Below are positions 20,616-29,927 of a DNA stretch of 64,000 nt, one piece after another. Position numbers and translations under genes: made by a program. The stretch comes from Acinetobacter terrestris (GTDB lineage Bacteria; Pseudomonadota; Gammaproteobacteria; Pseudomonadales; Moraxellaceae). The stretch is from NCBI RefSeq assembly GCF_004331155.1, contig NZ_SJNZ01000003.1, forward strand, positions 124,001 to 188,000, written 5' to 3'. Positions within the stretch are counted from its first letter, which is position 1. Each line of letters opens with the position of its first letter. The notes under the pieces are model-generated. The model did no database searches, had not been told where the DNA came from, and worked only from the letters and a program-made list of their open reading frames with translations.

Positions 20616-22514
20616 TTAGAATGTACGTGGTGCTGGTGGAATCGCATCAACCGATACTGGCTTGTAACGGACTGGTTTGTACTCAAGACGATTGTCTGAA
20701 GAGAACCACAAAGTATGCTTCATCCATTCATCATCACGACGGCCGTAAGAATAAGTTGGGTGATCTGCTGGCAATTCATAATCAACAACAGTATGTGCAC
20801 CACGACATTCTTTACGAGCAGCAGCCGAAATTAAGGTTGCTTTAGCAACTTCATACAAGTTTTCAACTTCCAGAGCCTCAACACGTGCAGTGTTAAATAC
20901 TTTAGATTTGTCTTTTAAATGAATGTTGCGAACACGGGGTTCAATCGCAAGAATTTGCTTCACGCCTTCATCAAGTAATGCTTGAGTACGGAATACCCCG
21001 GCATGGTCTTGAACGATATCACGAATTGCATCAGCAACTTCTTGAGCATTTTCACCCGCAGTTGATTCATCCAAGTGACGCATACGCTTTCTTGTATTTT
21101 CAAATACAGTGGTCGGAAGCGGTTGATACTCATCACCATGATGTTTAGTCACGTAATCAATGATGTGTTCACCGGCAGCCTTACCAAATACCACCAAGTC
21201 AAGCAGTGAGTTGGTACCTAAACGGTTTGCACCATGTACAGACACACAAGAACATTCACCAATTGCATAGAAGCCTTTAACAGGTTTTGTATAGTTACGC
21301 TCACCACCATTGCTTGAGTAAACGTCACCACTTTTATCATAACCTGCTTCAAAGTTAGTATCCGCAGCACCTTCAGGAACAACAACTTGTCCATGAATAT
21401 TCGTTGGAATACCACCCATTTGATAATGGATTGTCGGCACTACAGGAATTGGCTCTTTGGTGATGTCGACGTTTGCAAACTTCTTGCCAATCTCAAAGAC
21501 AGACGGAAGACGCTTCATGATCGTATCAGCACCCAAGTGTGTCATATCAAGCAAGATATAATCACCTTTAGGACCACAACCACGACCTTCTTTGATTTCC
21601 TGGTCCATAGAACGTGATACGAAGTCACGTGGCGCCAAGTCTTTCAAAGTCGGTGCATAACGTTCCATGAACGGTTCGCCGTCTTTATTACGAAGGATTG
21701 CACCTTCACCACGACAACCTTCAGTCAACAATACGCCTGCGCCCGCTACACCTGTAGGGTGGAACTGCCAGAATTCCATATCTTGTAGTGGAATACCAGA
21801 ACGCGCCGCCATACCAAGACCGTCACCAGTATTGATATAAGCGTTTGTAGATGCACGGTAAACACGACCCGCACCACCAGTTGCAAACAATGTCGCTTTT
21901 GCTTGGAATACCGCAATATTACCGGTTTCCTGGTCAATTGCAGTTACACCAAGTACGTCGCCAGCTTCGTTACGAATCAGATCAAGTGCGATCCATTCAA
22001 CAAAGAATTGAGTACCCATTTTCACGTTGCTTTGATAAAGCGTATGAAGCAACGCATGACCTGTACGGTCGGCAGCAGCACATGCACGTGGAACCGGTTT
22101 TTCACCATAGTTTGCAGAGTGACCGCCGAATGGACGCTGGTAAATCGTACCATCTGCATTACGGTCGAACGGCATACCCATGTGTTCAAGTTCATAAACA
22201 ACTTTAGGCGCTTCACGACACATAAACTCGATTGCGTCTTGGTCACCTAACCAGTCCGAACCTTTTACGGTGTCATAGAAGTGGTAGTGCCAGTTATCTT
22301 CTTGCATATTACCAAGAGATGCTCCAATACCACCTTGCGCTGCAACAGTGTGCGAACGTGTTGGGAATACTTTAGTCAGCACTGCGACATTCAAACCAGC
22401 TTGAGCAAGTTGGTAAGAAGCACGCATACCTGAACCACCACCACCAACGATGACTGCATCAAAAGTGAGGTGTTGAATGTTTGTATAATCTTCTTTAGGG
22501 GTTATTGCGCCCAT
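20616..22514 (-). CDS. sdhA: Succinate dehydrogenase flavoprotein subunit
   Basis: 632 aa, with a few more N-terminal residues than E. coli SdhA (MGAITPKEDYTNIQHLTFDAV). FAD-binding GGGGSGMRASYQLAQAG is followed by SHTVAAQGGIGASLGN containing the covalent-FAD histidine. Active-site loops TEGCRGEGAILRN and HGANRLGTNSLLDLVVFG are intact. It oxidises succinate to fumarate at the cytoplasmic face of complex II. It lies 12 bp after sdhD. Confidence 0.97.
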   Translation of the reverse strand: MGAITPKEDYTNIQHLTFDAVIVGGGGSGMRASYQLAQAGLNVAVLTKVFPTRSHTVAAQGGIGASLGNMQEDNWHYHFYDTVKGSDWLGDQDAIEFMCREAPKVVYELEHMGMPFDRNADGTIYQRPFGGHSANYGEKPVPRACAAADRTGHALLHTLYQSNVKMGTQFFVEWIALDLIRNEAGDVLGVTAIDQETGNIAVFQAKATLFATGGAGRVYRASTNAYINTGDGLGMAARSGIPLQDMEFWQFHPTGVAGAGVLLTEGCRGEGAILRNKDGEPFMERYAPTLKDLAPRDFVSRSMDQEIKEGRGCGPKGDYILLDMTHLGADTIMKRLPSVFEIGKKFANVDITKEPIPVVPTIHYQMGGIPTNIHGQVVVPEGAADTNFEAGYDKSGDVYSSNGGERNYTKPVKGFYAIGECSCVSVHGANRLGTNSLLDLVVFGKAAGEHIIDYVTKHHGDEYQPLPTTVFENTRKRMRHLDESTAGENAQEVADAIRDIVQDHAGVFRTQALLDEGVKQILAIEPRVRNIHLKDKSKVFNTARVEALEVENLYEVAKATLISAAARKECRGAHTVVDYELPADHPTYSYGRRDDEWMKHTLWFSSDNRLEYKPVRYKPVSVDAIPPAPRTF

Positions 22515-22526
22515 GATATTTTCCTA

Positions 22527-22892
22527 TCAATTCGCCCAAAAAATCTGGATCGCCCAGATTGCATATGCAAATACAGCAATAATGACTGCTGACGTCAACA
22601 CGAGGCGTAAACCTGAAGCTGAAGGACCCATTTGACGAGTAGTCACATAGTCAGTGAATACCTGCCACATGCCGATCCAAGCGTGTGCGACAAGAGATAA
22701 GACTGCCAACAAAGATAAAACCTTCATTGGTAATGTCATCATAAAGCCAAACCATTGTTCGTAGTTAAATCCGCCATTAATGAGGATCCAACCCAATACC
22801 ACAACAGTATAAACAGCTAATACCACAGCACTGATACGTTGGATAAACCAATCGCGAGAACCTGAACCCGTAAAACCTGTAGCACTTTTCAT
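22527..22892 (-). CDS. sdhD: Succinate dehydrogenase membrane anchor subunit SdhD
   Basis: 121 aa from ATG 22892 (MKSATGFTGSGSRDW); a longer start at 22907 would overlap sdhC. Three hydrophobic helices and the RDWFIQRISAVVLAVYTV segment with the quinone-site Arg, plus HAWIGMWQVFTDY with a likely haem/quinone region, match SdhD. Its start and the sdhC stop overlap as TAATG. Confidence 0.92.
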   Translation of the reverse strand: MKSATGFTGSGSRDWFIQRISAVVLAVYTVVVLGWILINGGFNYEQWFGFMMTLPMKVLSLLAVLSLVAHAWIGMWQVFTDYVTTRQMGPSASGLRLVLTSAVIIAVFAYAIWAIQIFWAN

Positions 22893-23290
22893 TAGAGAAC
22901 AATCCATACAAATGCTGCAACAATACCGATTGCAGACAAGATCAATGAAATAGTAGCTGCTATACGACCACTTTGCAGTTCTTCGGCAATACCGATGTCT
23001 GCAAGTAAATGTTTAACACCCGCAATAAAGTGGAATATTAAACCGGCTACAAATACCCATACGATGAAACGCACAATGAAGCTACCGAAGATTGCCTGAA
23101 CTTGAGCAAAACCTTCAGCCGAAGACAATGATTTGTCTAAAAGCCACAAAAGTACCGGTACGAGTAAAAATACGATGACACCAGAAAGACGGTGTAGAAT
23201 TGATGCAATAGCCACAGGGGATTTTAAGTTTACTTCTAAAACTTGACCCATGGACAAATTGACAGGTCTGTTGCTTTTCACAGCGGGCAT
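22892..23290 (-). CDS. sdhC: Succinate dehydrogenase cytochrome b556 subunit
   Basis: 132 aa integral membrane protein. The diagnostic SIASILHRLSG-type segment appears as SPVAIASILHRLSGV (~25-39), and the haem-binding His is in HFIAGVKHLLADIG (~85-98). Three TM helices. With SdhD it anchors complex II and reduces ubiquinone. First gene of sdhCDAB. The ribosome site is weak, and a small AAACTCC-ATCC-GGAGTTT hairpin (23302-23319) lies just upstream. Confidence 0.93.
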   Translation of the reverse strand: MPAVKSNRPVNLSMGQVLEVNLKSPVAIASILHRLSGVIVFLLVPVLLWLLDKSLSSAEGFAQVQAIFGSFIVRFIVWVFVAGLIFHFIAGVKHLLADIGIAEELQSGRIAATISLILSAIGIVAAFVWIVL

Positions 23291-23351
23291 CCTGTAAGTA
23301 AAAACTCCATCCGGAGTTTGTTGGAATTAATTCGAAGGAAAGCTAGCATTG

Positions 23352-23382
23352 TTAGGTATTTGCACTATCCAGCAATACCTAA
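23352..23382. promoter_or_regulatory. 9-bp inverted repeat in the sdhC leader
   Basis: TTAGGTATT, 13 nt, AATACCTAA, extendable by GC/GC with one bulged T. It lies 62-92 bp upstream of sdhC, so it is either an operator near the promoter or a 5'-UTR hairpin. No family consensus recognised. Confidence 0.4.
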
Positions 23383-24320
23383 ACTTAAAACGACAGGGAA
23401 TTATAAAACGTCGACTATTAAAACACAAACAATCACATTTACCTTTTCTGCAAAAAAGCATTAAATAAGAATCATTAACATAAATTATCTGATTAAAGTA
23501 GACAAAATAGATCTAAGAAAACATAGCTATATGTTTGGTTTTTATTAATTAAAACATTATTTGATTGATCGCTTTTTGCTTTGATAATTAAATCAATTTA
23601 TTTAGATTATTTAGACTAAAGATGAACAAATCATCCGAATGTCTCGCTATCTTTTTATATAATGCGTAATTGCAGGAATAGCTCCTGTATTTATTAAATA
23701 AATATAAGGTATTTATACAAAAGCACATAGTAGTAACATCATGAAACGAAATAACAACTTAGTCTGTGCATAACTCCATACCCTCTCCTTATCTAGCTCA
23801 CTATATAGACCAAAAGTTGGCTTTTTATTACCCAATTGATCAATAAATCAGCATTTTAACCGGGGTAAACAAGCTATTTTCTATACAAACGCACGCTTTT
23901 TCGCAGATGATTAATCGCTTTTTATTATGAATAAGAAAGCGACACTTTCTTTAAAGCAATATCGGTAAGTTGCGAGAATTATAATAGTTTAGTCAAAAAG
24001 AGCATTTATGAAACCTAAACCACCTAGAGTTTTTAAGAATTAGAACTTGCTTACAATTAAAGCAGTAGCATTATTTTTTTCTGCACCTCAGTCACAATTT
24101 GACTTATTATAGTGTGTCGGTGCTGCAATTTTCCTCATCATTATGGGATTATTTTTTGACCAAATCCATGTGAAAACGTCATTTTTTATCCATAAGTATA
24201 ATTGACAAAATTTCAGTACTCACTAATCTTATAGCAAATTTTTGATCCATCTGATTCGCGCATTAAAAGATTAGTACTACGAGTCGGATAAAACATTCAC
24301 CAGGACAGGAGATCTATTGA
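23383..24320. other. ~1-kb AT-rich divergent promoter region between sdhC and gltA
   Basis: No open frame of note and no RNA gene recognised. On the gltA side TTGACA at 24202-24207 could be a -35 box, but the best -10 (TAATCT, 16-bp spacing) is weak. A 10-bp palindrome ATTGATCAAT is at 23835-23844. The region presumably holds long, regulated leaders for both operons. Confidence 0.5.
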
Positions 24321-25598
24321 ATGTCTGAAGCAACTGGCAAAAAAGCCGTTTTACAGCTTGATGGCAAAGAAATTGAATTACCAATTTACAGCGGCACATT
24401 GGGCCCAGATGTAATCGACGTTAAAGATGTGTTGACCTCAGGTCACTTTACTTTTGATCCTGGTTTTATGGCAACAGCTGCATGTGAATCTAAAATCACA
24501 TTCATCGATGGCGGTAAAGGTGTTCTTTTACACCGTGGTTACCCAATCGACCAGTTAGCAACTAAAGCAGACTACTTAGAAACTTGCTACTTATTGTTAA
24601 ACGGCGAACTTCCAACAGCTGAACAAAAAGTAGAATTTGATGCTAAAGTTCGTAACCATACTATGGTTCACGATCAAGTTAGCCGCTTCTTCAATGGTTT
24701 CCGTCGTGATGCTCATCCGATGGCAATCATGGTTGGTGTGGTGGGTGCGCTTTCTGCGTTCTATCACAACAACCTAGACATCGAAAATGTTGATCACCGT
24801 GAAATTACAGCAATCCGCCTGATTGCTAAAGTTCCTACGCTTGCAGCTTGGAGCTACAAATACACAGTTGGCCAACCGTTCGTTTACCCACGTAACGATT
24901 TGACTTACGCAGAAAACTTCCTGTACATGATGTTTGCTACTCCTGCAGACCGTGATTACAAAGTTGACCCAATTCTTGCGAAAGCAATGGACCGTATCTT
25001 TACGCTTCATGCTGACCATGAACAAAATGCGTCTACTTCTACAGTACGTTTAGCTGGTTCTACTGGTGCTAACCCTTACGCATGTATCGCTGCGGGTATT
25101 TCTGCACTTTGGGGTCCTGCTCACGGTGGCGCGAACGAAGCTGTTCTTAAGATGCTTGATGAAATCGGCTCTGTAGAAAACGTTGCTGGCTTCATGGAAA
25201 AAGTGAAAACTAAAGAAGTTAAACTTATGGGCTTCGGTCACCGAGTTTATAAAAACTTCGATCCACGTGCGAAAGTAATGAAAGAAACTTGTGACGAAGT
25301 TCTTGCTGCTCTAGGCATCAACGATCCACAACTTGCTTTGGCTATGGAACTTGAACGTATTGCGTTGTCTGACGAATACTTCATCAAACGTAACCTATAC
25401 CCTAACGTAGACTTCTACTCAGGTATCATTCTTAAAGCGATTGGTATCCCGACTGAAATGTTTACTGTAATCTTCGCTCTTGCACGTACAGTTGGCTGGA
25501 TTAGCCACTGGTTAGAAATGCACAGCGGCCCTTACAAAATTGGTCGTCCACGTCAACTTTACACTGGTGAAGTTCAACGTGACATCCAAGGTCGTTAA
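24321..25598 (+). CDS. gltA: Citrate synthase (type II, hexameric Gram-negative form)
   Basis: 425 aa, typical of NADH-sensitive Gram-negative citrate synthases. AGGAG sits 9 nt before the ATG. Catalytic residues lie in [14 protein letters not shown] and [15 protein letters not shown], with the Asp in the C-terminal PNVDFYSG region. It condenses acetyl-CoA and oxaloacetate. Divergent from the sdh-suc block, giving the usual Acinetobacter TCA arrangement. Confidence 0.97.
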   Translation: MSEATGKKAVLQLDGKEIELPIYSGTLGPDVIDVKDVLTSGHFTFDPGFMATAACESKITFIDGGKGVLLHRGYPIDQLATKADYLETCYLLLNGELPTAEQKVEFDAKVRNHTMVHDQVSRFFNGFRRDAHPMAIMVGVVGALSAFYHNNLDIENVDHREITAIRLIAKVPTLAAWSYKYTVGQPFVYPRNDLTYAENFLYMMFATPADRDYKVDPILAKAMDRIFTLHADHEQNASTSTVRLAGSTGANPYACIAAGISALWGPAHGGANEAVLKMLDEIGSVENVAGFMEKVKTKEVKLMGFGHRVYKNFDPRAKVMKETCDEVLAALGINDPQLALAMELERIALSDEYFIKRNLYPNVDFYSGIILKAIGIPTEMFTVIFALARTVGWISHWLEMHSGPYKIGRPRQLYTGEVQRDIQGR

Positions 25599-25620
25599 TT
25601 CTTTAAGAATTTAATGATTT

Positions 25621-25649
25621 AAAAAACCGCCTCTTTGGGCGGTTTTTTT
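25621..25649 (+). terminator. Intrinsic terminator after gltA
   Basis: ACCGCC, a 6-nt loop, GGCGGT followed by seven T, 22 nt past the stop codon. Confidence 0.9.
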
Positions 25650-25721
25650 ATGGCTCAAAAATACTTTCATTATTCAAAATACCCTAATGAACTACCTTGT
25701 CGCTTTAAGCTCAGCATAAAA

Positions 25722-26207
25722 TCACGCTTTTTGAGACAAGAATGGAATGCAGTCCTCATAGGCCTGGCACTCTTGACCACGCGATTTTTTAATAAAATAG
25801 TCCTGTACCATCTGTGCCTGCTGCTCAATGCCATACTGCAAAAACAGCTTACCCTGCTCCAAGACATAGCGATACTTACGGTCAAATAGCGCTTTACGCA
25901 CCACAGCCAAACCCTGCTGTATTTGCCAGACATGGGTCAGCTCATGAATTAACCATGACTGCTTGGCCAATGACAGTTTTGAGAAGTCTTCGCTCCAGCT
26001 TTGAGGATGGAAATAAATATTGCCATTCGGGCTAATGGCATAATTTTTCATCACCCCACGATGCGCCACAATTCTGATCTTATCCAGCTGCAAATGTGGA
26101 CCAAAAACAGACTGCGCAAGCTGTCTTTCGCCTTGAGTTAATTTGCGATTTTTAACCTCAAAAAACTGATTCAAAGCATGCAATATAGGTTTCATAAATA
26201 ATGTCAT
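25722..26207 (-). CDS. Uncharacterised protein with HExxH zinc-peptidase-like motif
   Basis: 161 aa from ATG 26207; an ATG at 26195 (MKPILHAL) is an alternative. The only recognisable signature is LIHELTHVWQ near residue ~82, an HExxH motif with flanking residues as in small predicted metallopeptidases that Acinetobacter genomes often annotate as Vgr-related. A preceding PQSW segment and a basic middle region follow no family I can name. No signal peptide. It stands alone, convergent with gltA and divergent from nadE. Function unknown. Confidence 0.7.
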   Translation of the reverse strand: MTLFMKPILHALNQFFEVKNRKLTQGERQLAQSVFGPHLQLDKIRIVAHRGVMKNYAISPNGNIYFHPQSWSEDFSKLSLAKQSWLIHELTHVWQIQQGLAVVRKALFDRKYRYVLEQGKLFLQYGIEQQAQMVQDYFIKKSRGQECQAYEDCIPFLSQKA

Positions 26208-26313
26208 CTGATCGGGCAATAATCATGCATTTTAGCGTTCTTATTCTCCCATTAATGCTGTAGTTTTTTTGTCTAAATTCGGATTTTTTTTTGTTTTTTT
26301 CTCAATAAATGCC

Positions 26314-26339
26314 GCAATTCGTATATAGTATCGAATTGC
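26314..26339. promoter_or_regulatory. 8-bp perfect inverted repeat upstream of nadE
   Basis: GCAATTCG, 10 nt (TATATAGTAT), CGAATTGC, 115 bp before the nadE start. The spacer is AT-rich and promoter-like. It could be an operator for a regulator of NAD synthesis; no known consensus is matched with confidence. Confidence 0.4.
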
Positions 26340-26453
26340 TAATTATTGATTAAACATCTATTTGTTTGTCGTCGCGTACACAGCGTTGAACCAATAGCCA
26401 TAATAAATCATAAGTCTGTGTATATATCCCTATAGGTATAGGATTAAGTTGGA

Positions 26454-28079
26454 ATGAAAAGTTTTAAAATTGCCCTTGCTCAATTCTCTCCGCATACTGG
26501 CAATATCGAAGCAAATGCTCAAAAAATGCTTGAACAGGTAAATGAAGCCAAAAAACAAAAAGCTGATTTAATTATCTTCCCTGAGCTTTCAACTGTTGGC
26601 TATCCTGCGGAAGATTTATTACTCCGTCCTAGTCTTGCTAAACGTACTCAAACAGCATTTGAGCAACTCAGCCAAGTGAAAGATATTGTGATGGTCTTTG
26701 GTTTTGTCAATCAAACTGAAGATGGTCACCGCTATAACGCTGCAGCTGTCATGAAAGATGGTCAAGTACTGGGTATTTATAACAAGCAAAACTTGCCAAA
26801 CTATGGCGTATTTGATGAAAAACGCTATTTCAGCGAAGGACATCAGCACCTCGTGTTTGAATATTTAGGTCATAAATTTGGCGTTTTGATTTGTGAAGAT
26901 ATTTGGTCTCTCACTACCGTACAGCAATTATCGCAATTGAATATTGAAACTGCTTTAGTCCTCAATGCTTCGCCTTATGAAGTAGGTAAACCGCAACATC
27001 GTCTTACCACCATGAGCGAGCTTGCTAAACAGTTGCACATTAATTTGGTGTATGCCAACCAGGTCGGCGGCCAGGATGATCTTATTTTTGACGGCACCAG
27101 TTTCGTCATTAACAAAGACGGCAATATTGCTTTACAGGCGCCAAGCTTTAAAGAAGATGTTTATTACGCTGAATATGAAGCTGAACAACAGGCTTATAAA
27201 GTTGCAACAGTGACGCCTGTTTTAGACACCATGGCTGAAATTTACCAAGGTCTGGTTCTGGCAACGCGTGACTATATTCAACGCTCTGGCTTTCCTGGTG
27301 TGATTTTAGGTTTGTCTGGCGGGATTGACTCGGCATTGACACTTGCAATTGCAGTTGATGCGATTGGTGCAGACAAAGTCCAGGCTGTGATGATGCCGTA
27401 TACTTATACTGCTCAAATCAGTGTGGAAGATGCCGCTGCACAAGCGAAGAATATGGGTGTAACTTTCGGGATTGCCGAAATTAATCCAATTGTAAACGGC
27501 TTCATGCAAACCCTGTATCCATTCTTTGGAGACAGCCCTGCAGATACCACTGAAGAAAATTTACAGGCACGTTCACGTGGCACCCTGTTGATGGCGTTAT
27601 CGAATAAATTCGGTAATCTGGTATTGTCTACCGGGAACAAATCAGAATTTTCTGTCGGTTACTGTACCCTATATGGCGATATGGTCGGCGGTTATGCCGT
27701 TCTCAAAGACGTTTATAAAACCATTGTATTTGAACTGGCTAAATACCGTAACAGCATTTCAGAAACCCCAGTGATTCCTGAACGTGTCATTACCCGCCCA
27801 CCTTCTGCAGAGCTTCGTCCCGATCAAAAAGACCAAGACTCTTTACCTGCCTATGACATTCTAGATGCAATTCTTTATGCTTATATTGAAGAAGACTGCA
27901 GTCAAGATGTCATTATTGCCAAAGGCTTTAAAAAAGAAGTGGTGGAGAAAGTTATTCGTCTGGTGGACCGTAACGAATACAAACGCCGTCAAGCTGCAAT
28001 TGGTCCACGCATTAGTCCACGCTCATTTGGCCGCGAACGTCGCTATCCGATCGTTAATGGATGGACACCGGGTGCCTAA
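26454..28079 (+). CDS. nadE: Glutamine-dependent NAD+ synthetase
   Basis: 541 aa, two domains. Residues 1-~260 are a nitrilase-type amidase with the catalytic Glu in FPELSTVGYPAEDLL, Lys in NKQNLPNYGVFDEKR and Cys in GVLICEDIW. Residues ~270-541 are the synthetase with the pyrophosphate loop GLSGGIDSALTLAIA and STGNKSEFSVGY. It converts deamido-NAD to NAD using ammonia from glutamine. The 3' end overlaps the next gene by 23 bp. Confidence 0.96.
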   Translation: MKSFKIALAQFSPHTGNIEANAQKMLEQVNEAKKQKADLIIFPELSTVGYPAEDLLLRPSLAKRTQTAFEQLSQVKDIVMVFGFVNQTEDGHRYNAAAVMKDGQVLGIYNKQNLPNYGVFDEKRYFSEGHQHLVFEYLGHKFGVLICEDIWSLTTVQQLSQLNIETALVLNASPYEVGKPQHRLTTMSELAKQLHINLVYANQVGGQDDLIFDGTSFVINKDGNIALQAPSFKEDVYYAEYEAEQQAYKVATVTPVLDTMAEIYQGLVLATRDYIQRSGFPGVILGLSGGIDSALTLAIAVDAIGADKVQAVMMPYTYTAQISVEDAAAQAKNMGVTFGIAEINPIVNGFMQTLYPFFGDSPADTTEENLQARSRGTLLMALSNKFGNLVLSTGNKSEFSVGYCTLYGDMVGGYAVLKDVYKTIVFELAKYRNSISETPVIPERVITRPPSAELRPDQKDQDSLPAYDILDAILYAYIEEDCSQDVIIAKGFKKEVVEKVIRLVDRNEYKRRQAAIGPRISPRSFGRERRYPIVNGWTPGA

Positions 28080-29097
28080 ACAGGACTTTGCTCAACAGTT
28101 TGCTCAAGCGCTTATGCTTGAGCAGACTCGCTTTATTAAAAAACAATTATTAGCACAACAAAATAATCCCTATATCGAACAATTTATTCATCATCTTTAT
28201 ACCCATTCAGATCAAGTTTCATTAAAACAGTGTATTCAACTTGAATCCTTACAAGATGTGGTGCAAAAATACGCATTTGAATTGAATTTAGGCGCGGAAA
28301 TTCTAGAATTTATTGGGATGGCTGCTCAAAAAATCCATCATCTTGCCCTCAATAGCCAGACTCAAATTAGTGAGCTGCTGTCAGATGAATCTTTTGAATT
28401 GTGGCTGTATAAGATCCTTGAATTAGACCAGTTACGTCATTACATCCATAGCAATTTACTGCATGACCCTCAAGTGCAGCATGTCAGTTTGCAACTCGCC
28501 AATCAAATCCTTGAAAGCAATACCCCTTGGCTTGACCACCTGCGTAAACTCAATACTCATGAATATGGTCTAGGTTCTAAAATACTCAGCTTTATTCAAG
28601 ATCAACAACAAAATATTGAACTCAAACTTGAACAACAGCTGGCTCAAGCTCTAGTTAAACAACTGGGCAACATCATTTTATTGCCCAATGAAGAACTGGC
28701 CGATATCAGCCTGCATTTATGGGATGATATTAAGCAGCGAACGCTGAAAGAAACCTTTTCTCAATTCCAGGCGATCGACTTTGAAGAGTTTTTCATCCTG
28801 GTTTATGAAACATGGCGACAGTTGCGACAAGGCGAATATTTACAACAGCTGATTTTGGATGTGGTCGCCGTTTTTTATGATTATTTTGCCGACTATAGCC
28901 TACAAGAATTATTGCAGTCTGTTGGGCTAGATGAAGATGATTTGCATCAGGAAGCGCTGCGTTTCTTGCCGCATACCATTCAGGCGCTAGAACAACAAGG
29001 CTTGTTAGACGGGATTCTAAAGCAACTGATCTCGCCTTTTTATCTAAGCGACACCACACATCAATTTATTGAGCAGTATATTCAAGATAATTTGTAA
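28057..29097 (+). CDS. Uncharacterised helical protein overlapping nadE
   Basis: 346 aa from ATG 28057 (MDGHRVPKQDFAQQF), overlapping the nadE end by 23 bp; a GTG at 28072 is the other option. The frame is open further upstream only by chance inside nadE. The protein is predicted all-helical and rich in Gln, Leu and Glu, with acidic C-terminal stretches (SVGLDEDDLHQEALRFLP). No signal peptide, membrane helix or known motif seen. The overlap suggests it is co-expressed with nadE. Function unknown. Confidence 0.75.
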   Translation: MDGHRVPKQDFAQQFAQALMLEQTRFIKKQLLAQQNNPYIEQFIHHLYTHSDQVSLKQCIQLESLQDVVQKYAFELNLGAEILEFIGMAAQKIHHLALNSQTQISELLSDESFELWLYKILELDQLRHYIHSNLLHDPQVQHVSLQLANQILESNTPWLDHLRKLNTHEYGLGSKILSFIQDQQQNIELKLEQQLAQALVKQLGNIILLPNEELADISLHLWDDIKQRTLKETFSQFQAIDFEEFFILVYETWRQLRQGEYLQQLILDVVAVFYDYFADYSLQELLQSVGLDEDDLHQEALRFLPHTIQALEQQGLLDGILKQLISPFYLSDTTHQFIEQYIQDNL

Positions 29098-29160
29098 TTC
29101 TTGTTTCGTATTTTTATATTTCTTCGTATTTTTATCTAAGCCAAAATTCTTGACCCACAA

Positions 29161-29190
29161 AAAAAGAGACCACGCTGAGAGCGTGGTCTA
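29161..29190 (-). terminator. Intrinsic terminator of the first tRNA-Met gene
   Basis: AGACCACGCT-GAG-AGCGTGGTCT followed on the minus strand by a T run; begins ~8 nt after the tRNA 3' end. Confidence 0.88.
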
Positions 29191-29196
29191 TAAAAA

Positions 29197-29273
29197 TGGT
29201 GGCTATGACGGGATTTGAACCTGTGACCCCCGCATTATGAGTGCGGTGCTCTAACCAACTGAGCTACATAGCC
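29197..29273 (-). tRNA. tRNA-Met (CAT), elongator type, copy 1
   Basis: 77 nt including encoded CCA. Acceptor stem GGCTATG/CATAGCC, D-arm with AGCTCAGTTGGTTAGAGC, anticodon loop CTCATAA and T-loop GGTTCAAATCC are complete and resemble E. coli metT, so elongator Met rather than initiator. Anticodon stem CCGCA/TGCGG is fully paired. Confidence 0.95.
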
Positions 29274-29288
29274 ATAAACTGTGTGCGC

Positions 29289-29317
29289 ATTATCTAAATT
29301 TCAGTAGGTAGCGTCAA
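29289..29317 (-). promoter_or_regulatory. Sigma-70 promoter of tRNA-Met copy 1
   Basis: On the minus strand TTGACG, 17 bp, GATAAT, followed by a GC-rich discriminator GCGC. This is a near-consensus stable-RNA promoter. Confidence 0.8.
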
Positions 29318-29453
29318 GCCCTTTATTTTACAAGTGTTCAGACTTTAATCGATTTAAAAAACTTCAGTTAATATTTAAACAAAACCTGCTTTTATTCATG
29401 ATATTTTTCCCATTATTCTCTCAAAATAAAAGTCTCCATAGAGCGAGAAGCAT

Positions 29454-29861
29454 ATGAACCCATTCAAATTAACAGCTATAAGCCTGGTTGCTATTCTAAT
29501 TACAGGCTGCCAAGTGATTTCCCCTCTATTTGTGGACTACAATGGCGTACGTATGGATGTAGCACGCTGGATCAACAATCAGCAACTGCTCAGCATGCAA
29601 CAAAAACGCAGTCTGGCGCAGCTCAGTAAAGCACAGCAAAAATTGTATCGAATTGAACAAATTCCAGAGAACCAAAAATTGGCGGTTGCCAAACAAAACC
29701 AGATCGCATTGCATTGTGCCTATCAGCACTTAAGTGAACATAAAATTAAACAGTTACAAGCGATGGTATTGGGCCAAGATAAGAAAGACGCTATTTTAAA
29801 AAAATATGCCCAAGAATTTCCACAAATTAAACTGGCAGCCAGCGCTATTCAATGTGAATAA
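29454..29861 (+). CDS. Small predicted lipoprotein
   Basis: 135 aa. MNPFKLTAISLVAILITGC is a type II signal peptide with lipobox ITGC (Cys at ~19). The mature part is a Gln/Lys-rich helical domain (QQKRSLAQLSKAQQKL) with two further cysteines, one near residue 98 (ALHCAY) and one at the very end (IQCE), which could pair in the periplasm. GAGCGAGAAG precedes the ATG. It lies between two tRNA-Met genes on the other strand. Family unknown. Confidence 0.8.
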   Translation: MNPFKLTAISLVAILITGCQVISPLFVDYNGVRMDVARWINNQQLLSMQQKRSLAQLSKAQQKLYRIEQIPENQKLAVAKQNQIALHCAYQHLSEHKIKQLQAMVLGQDKKDAILKKYAQEFPQIKLAASAIQCE

Positions 29862-29889
29862 ATAATTTTATGTATAAATTTTAAGCATA

Positions 29890-29920
29890 AAAAAAGGTCA
29901 CGCTTATAGAAGCGTGACCT
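29890..29920 (-). terminator. Intrinsic terminator of the second tRNA-Met gene
   Basis: AGGTCACGCTT, 3-5 nt loop, AAGCGTGACCT with an adjoining T run on the minus strand. Similar in sequence to the copy-1 terminator. Confidence 0.85.
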
Positions 29921-29927
29921 ATGAAAA

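Noticed and set aside
22022..22250. Frames on both strands inside sdhA
   Set aside because: sdhA is intact and conserved through this segment, so these are shadows.
23691..23722. TATTTAT-rich near-palindrome between sdhC and gltA considered as an origin or iteron element
   Set aside because: Imperfect, AT-composition-driven similarity; no DnaA-box cluster or replication gene nearby.
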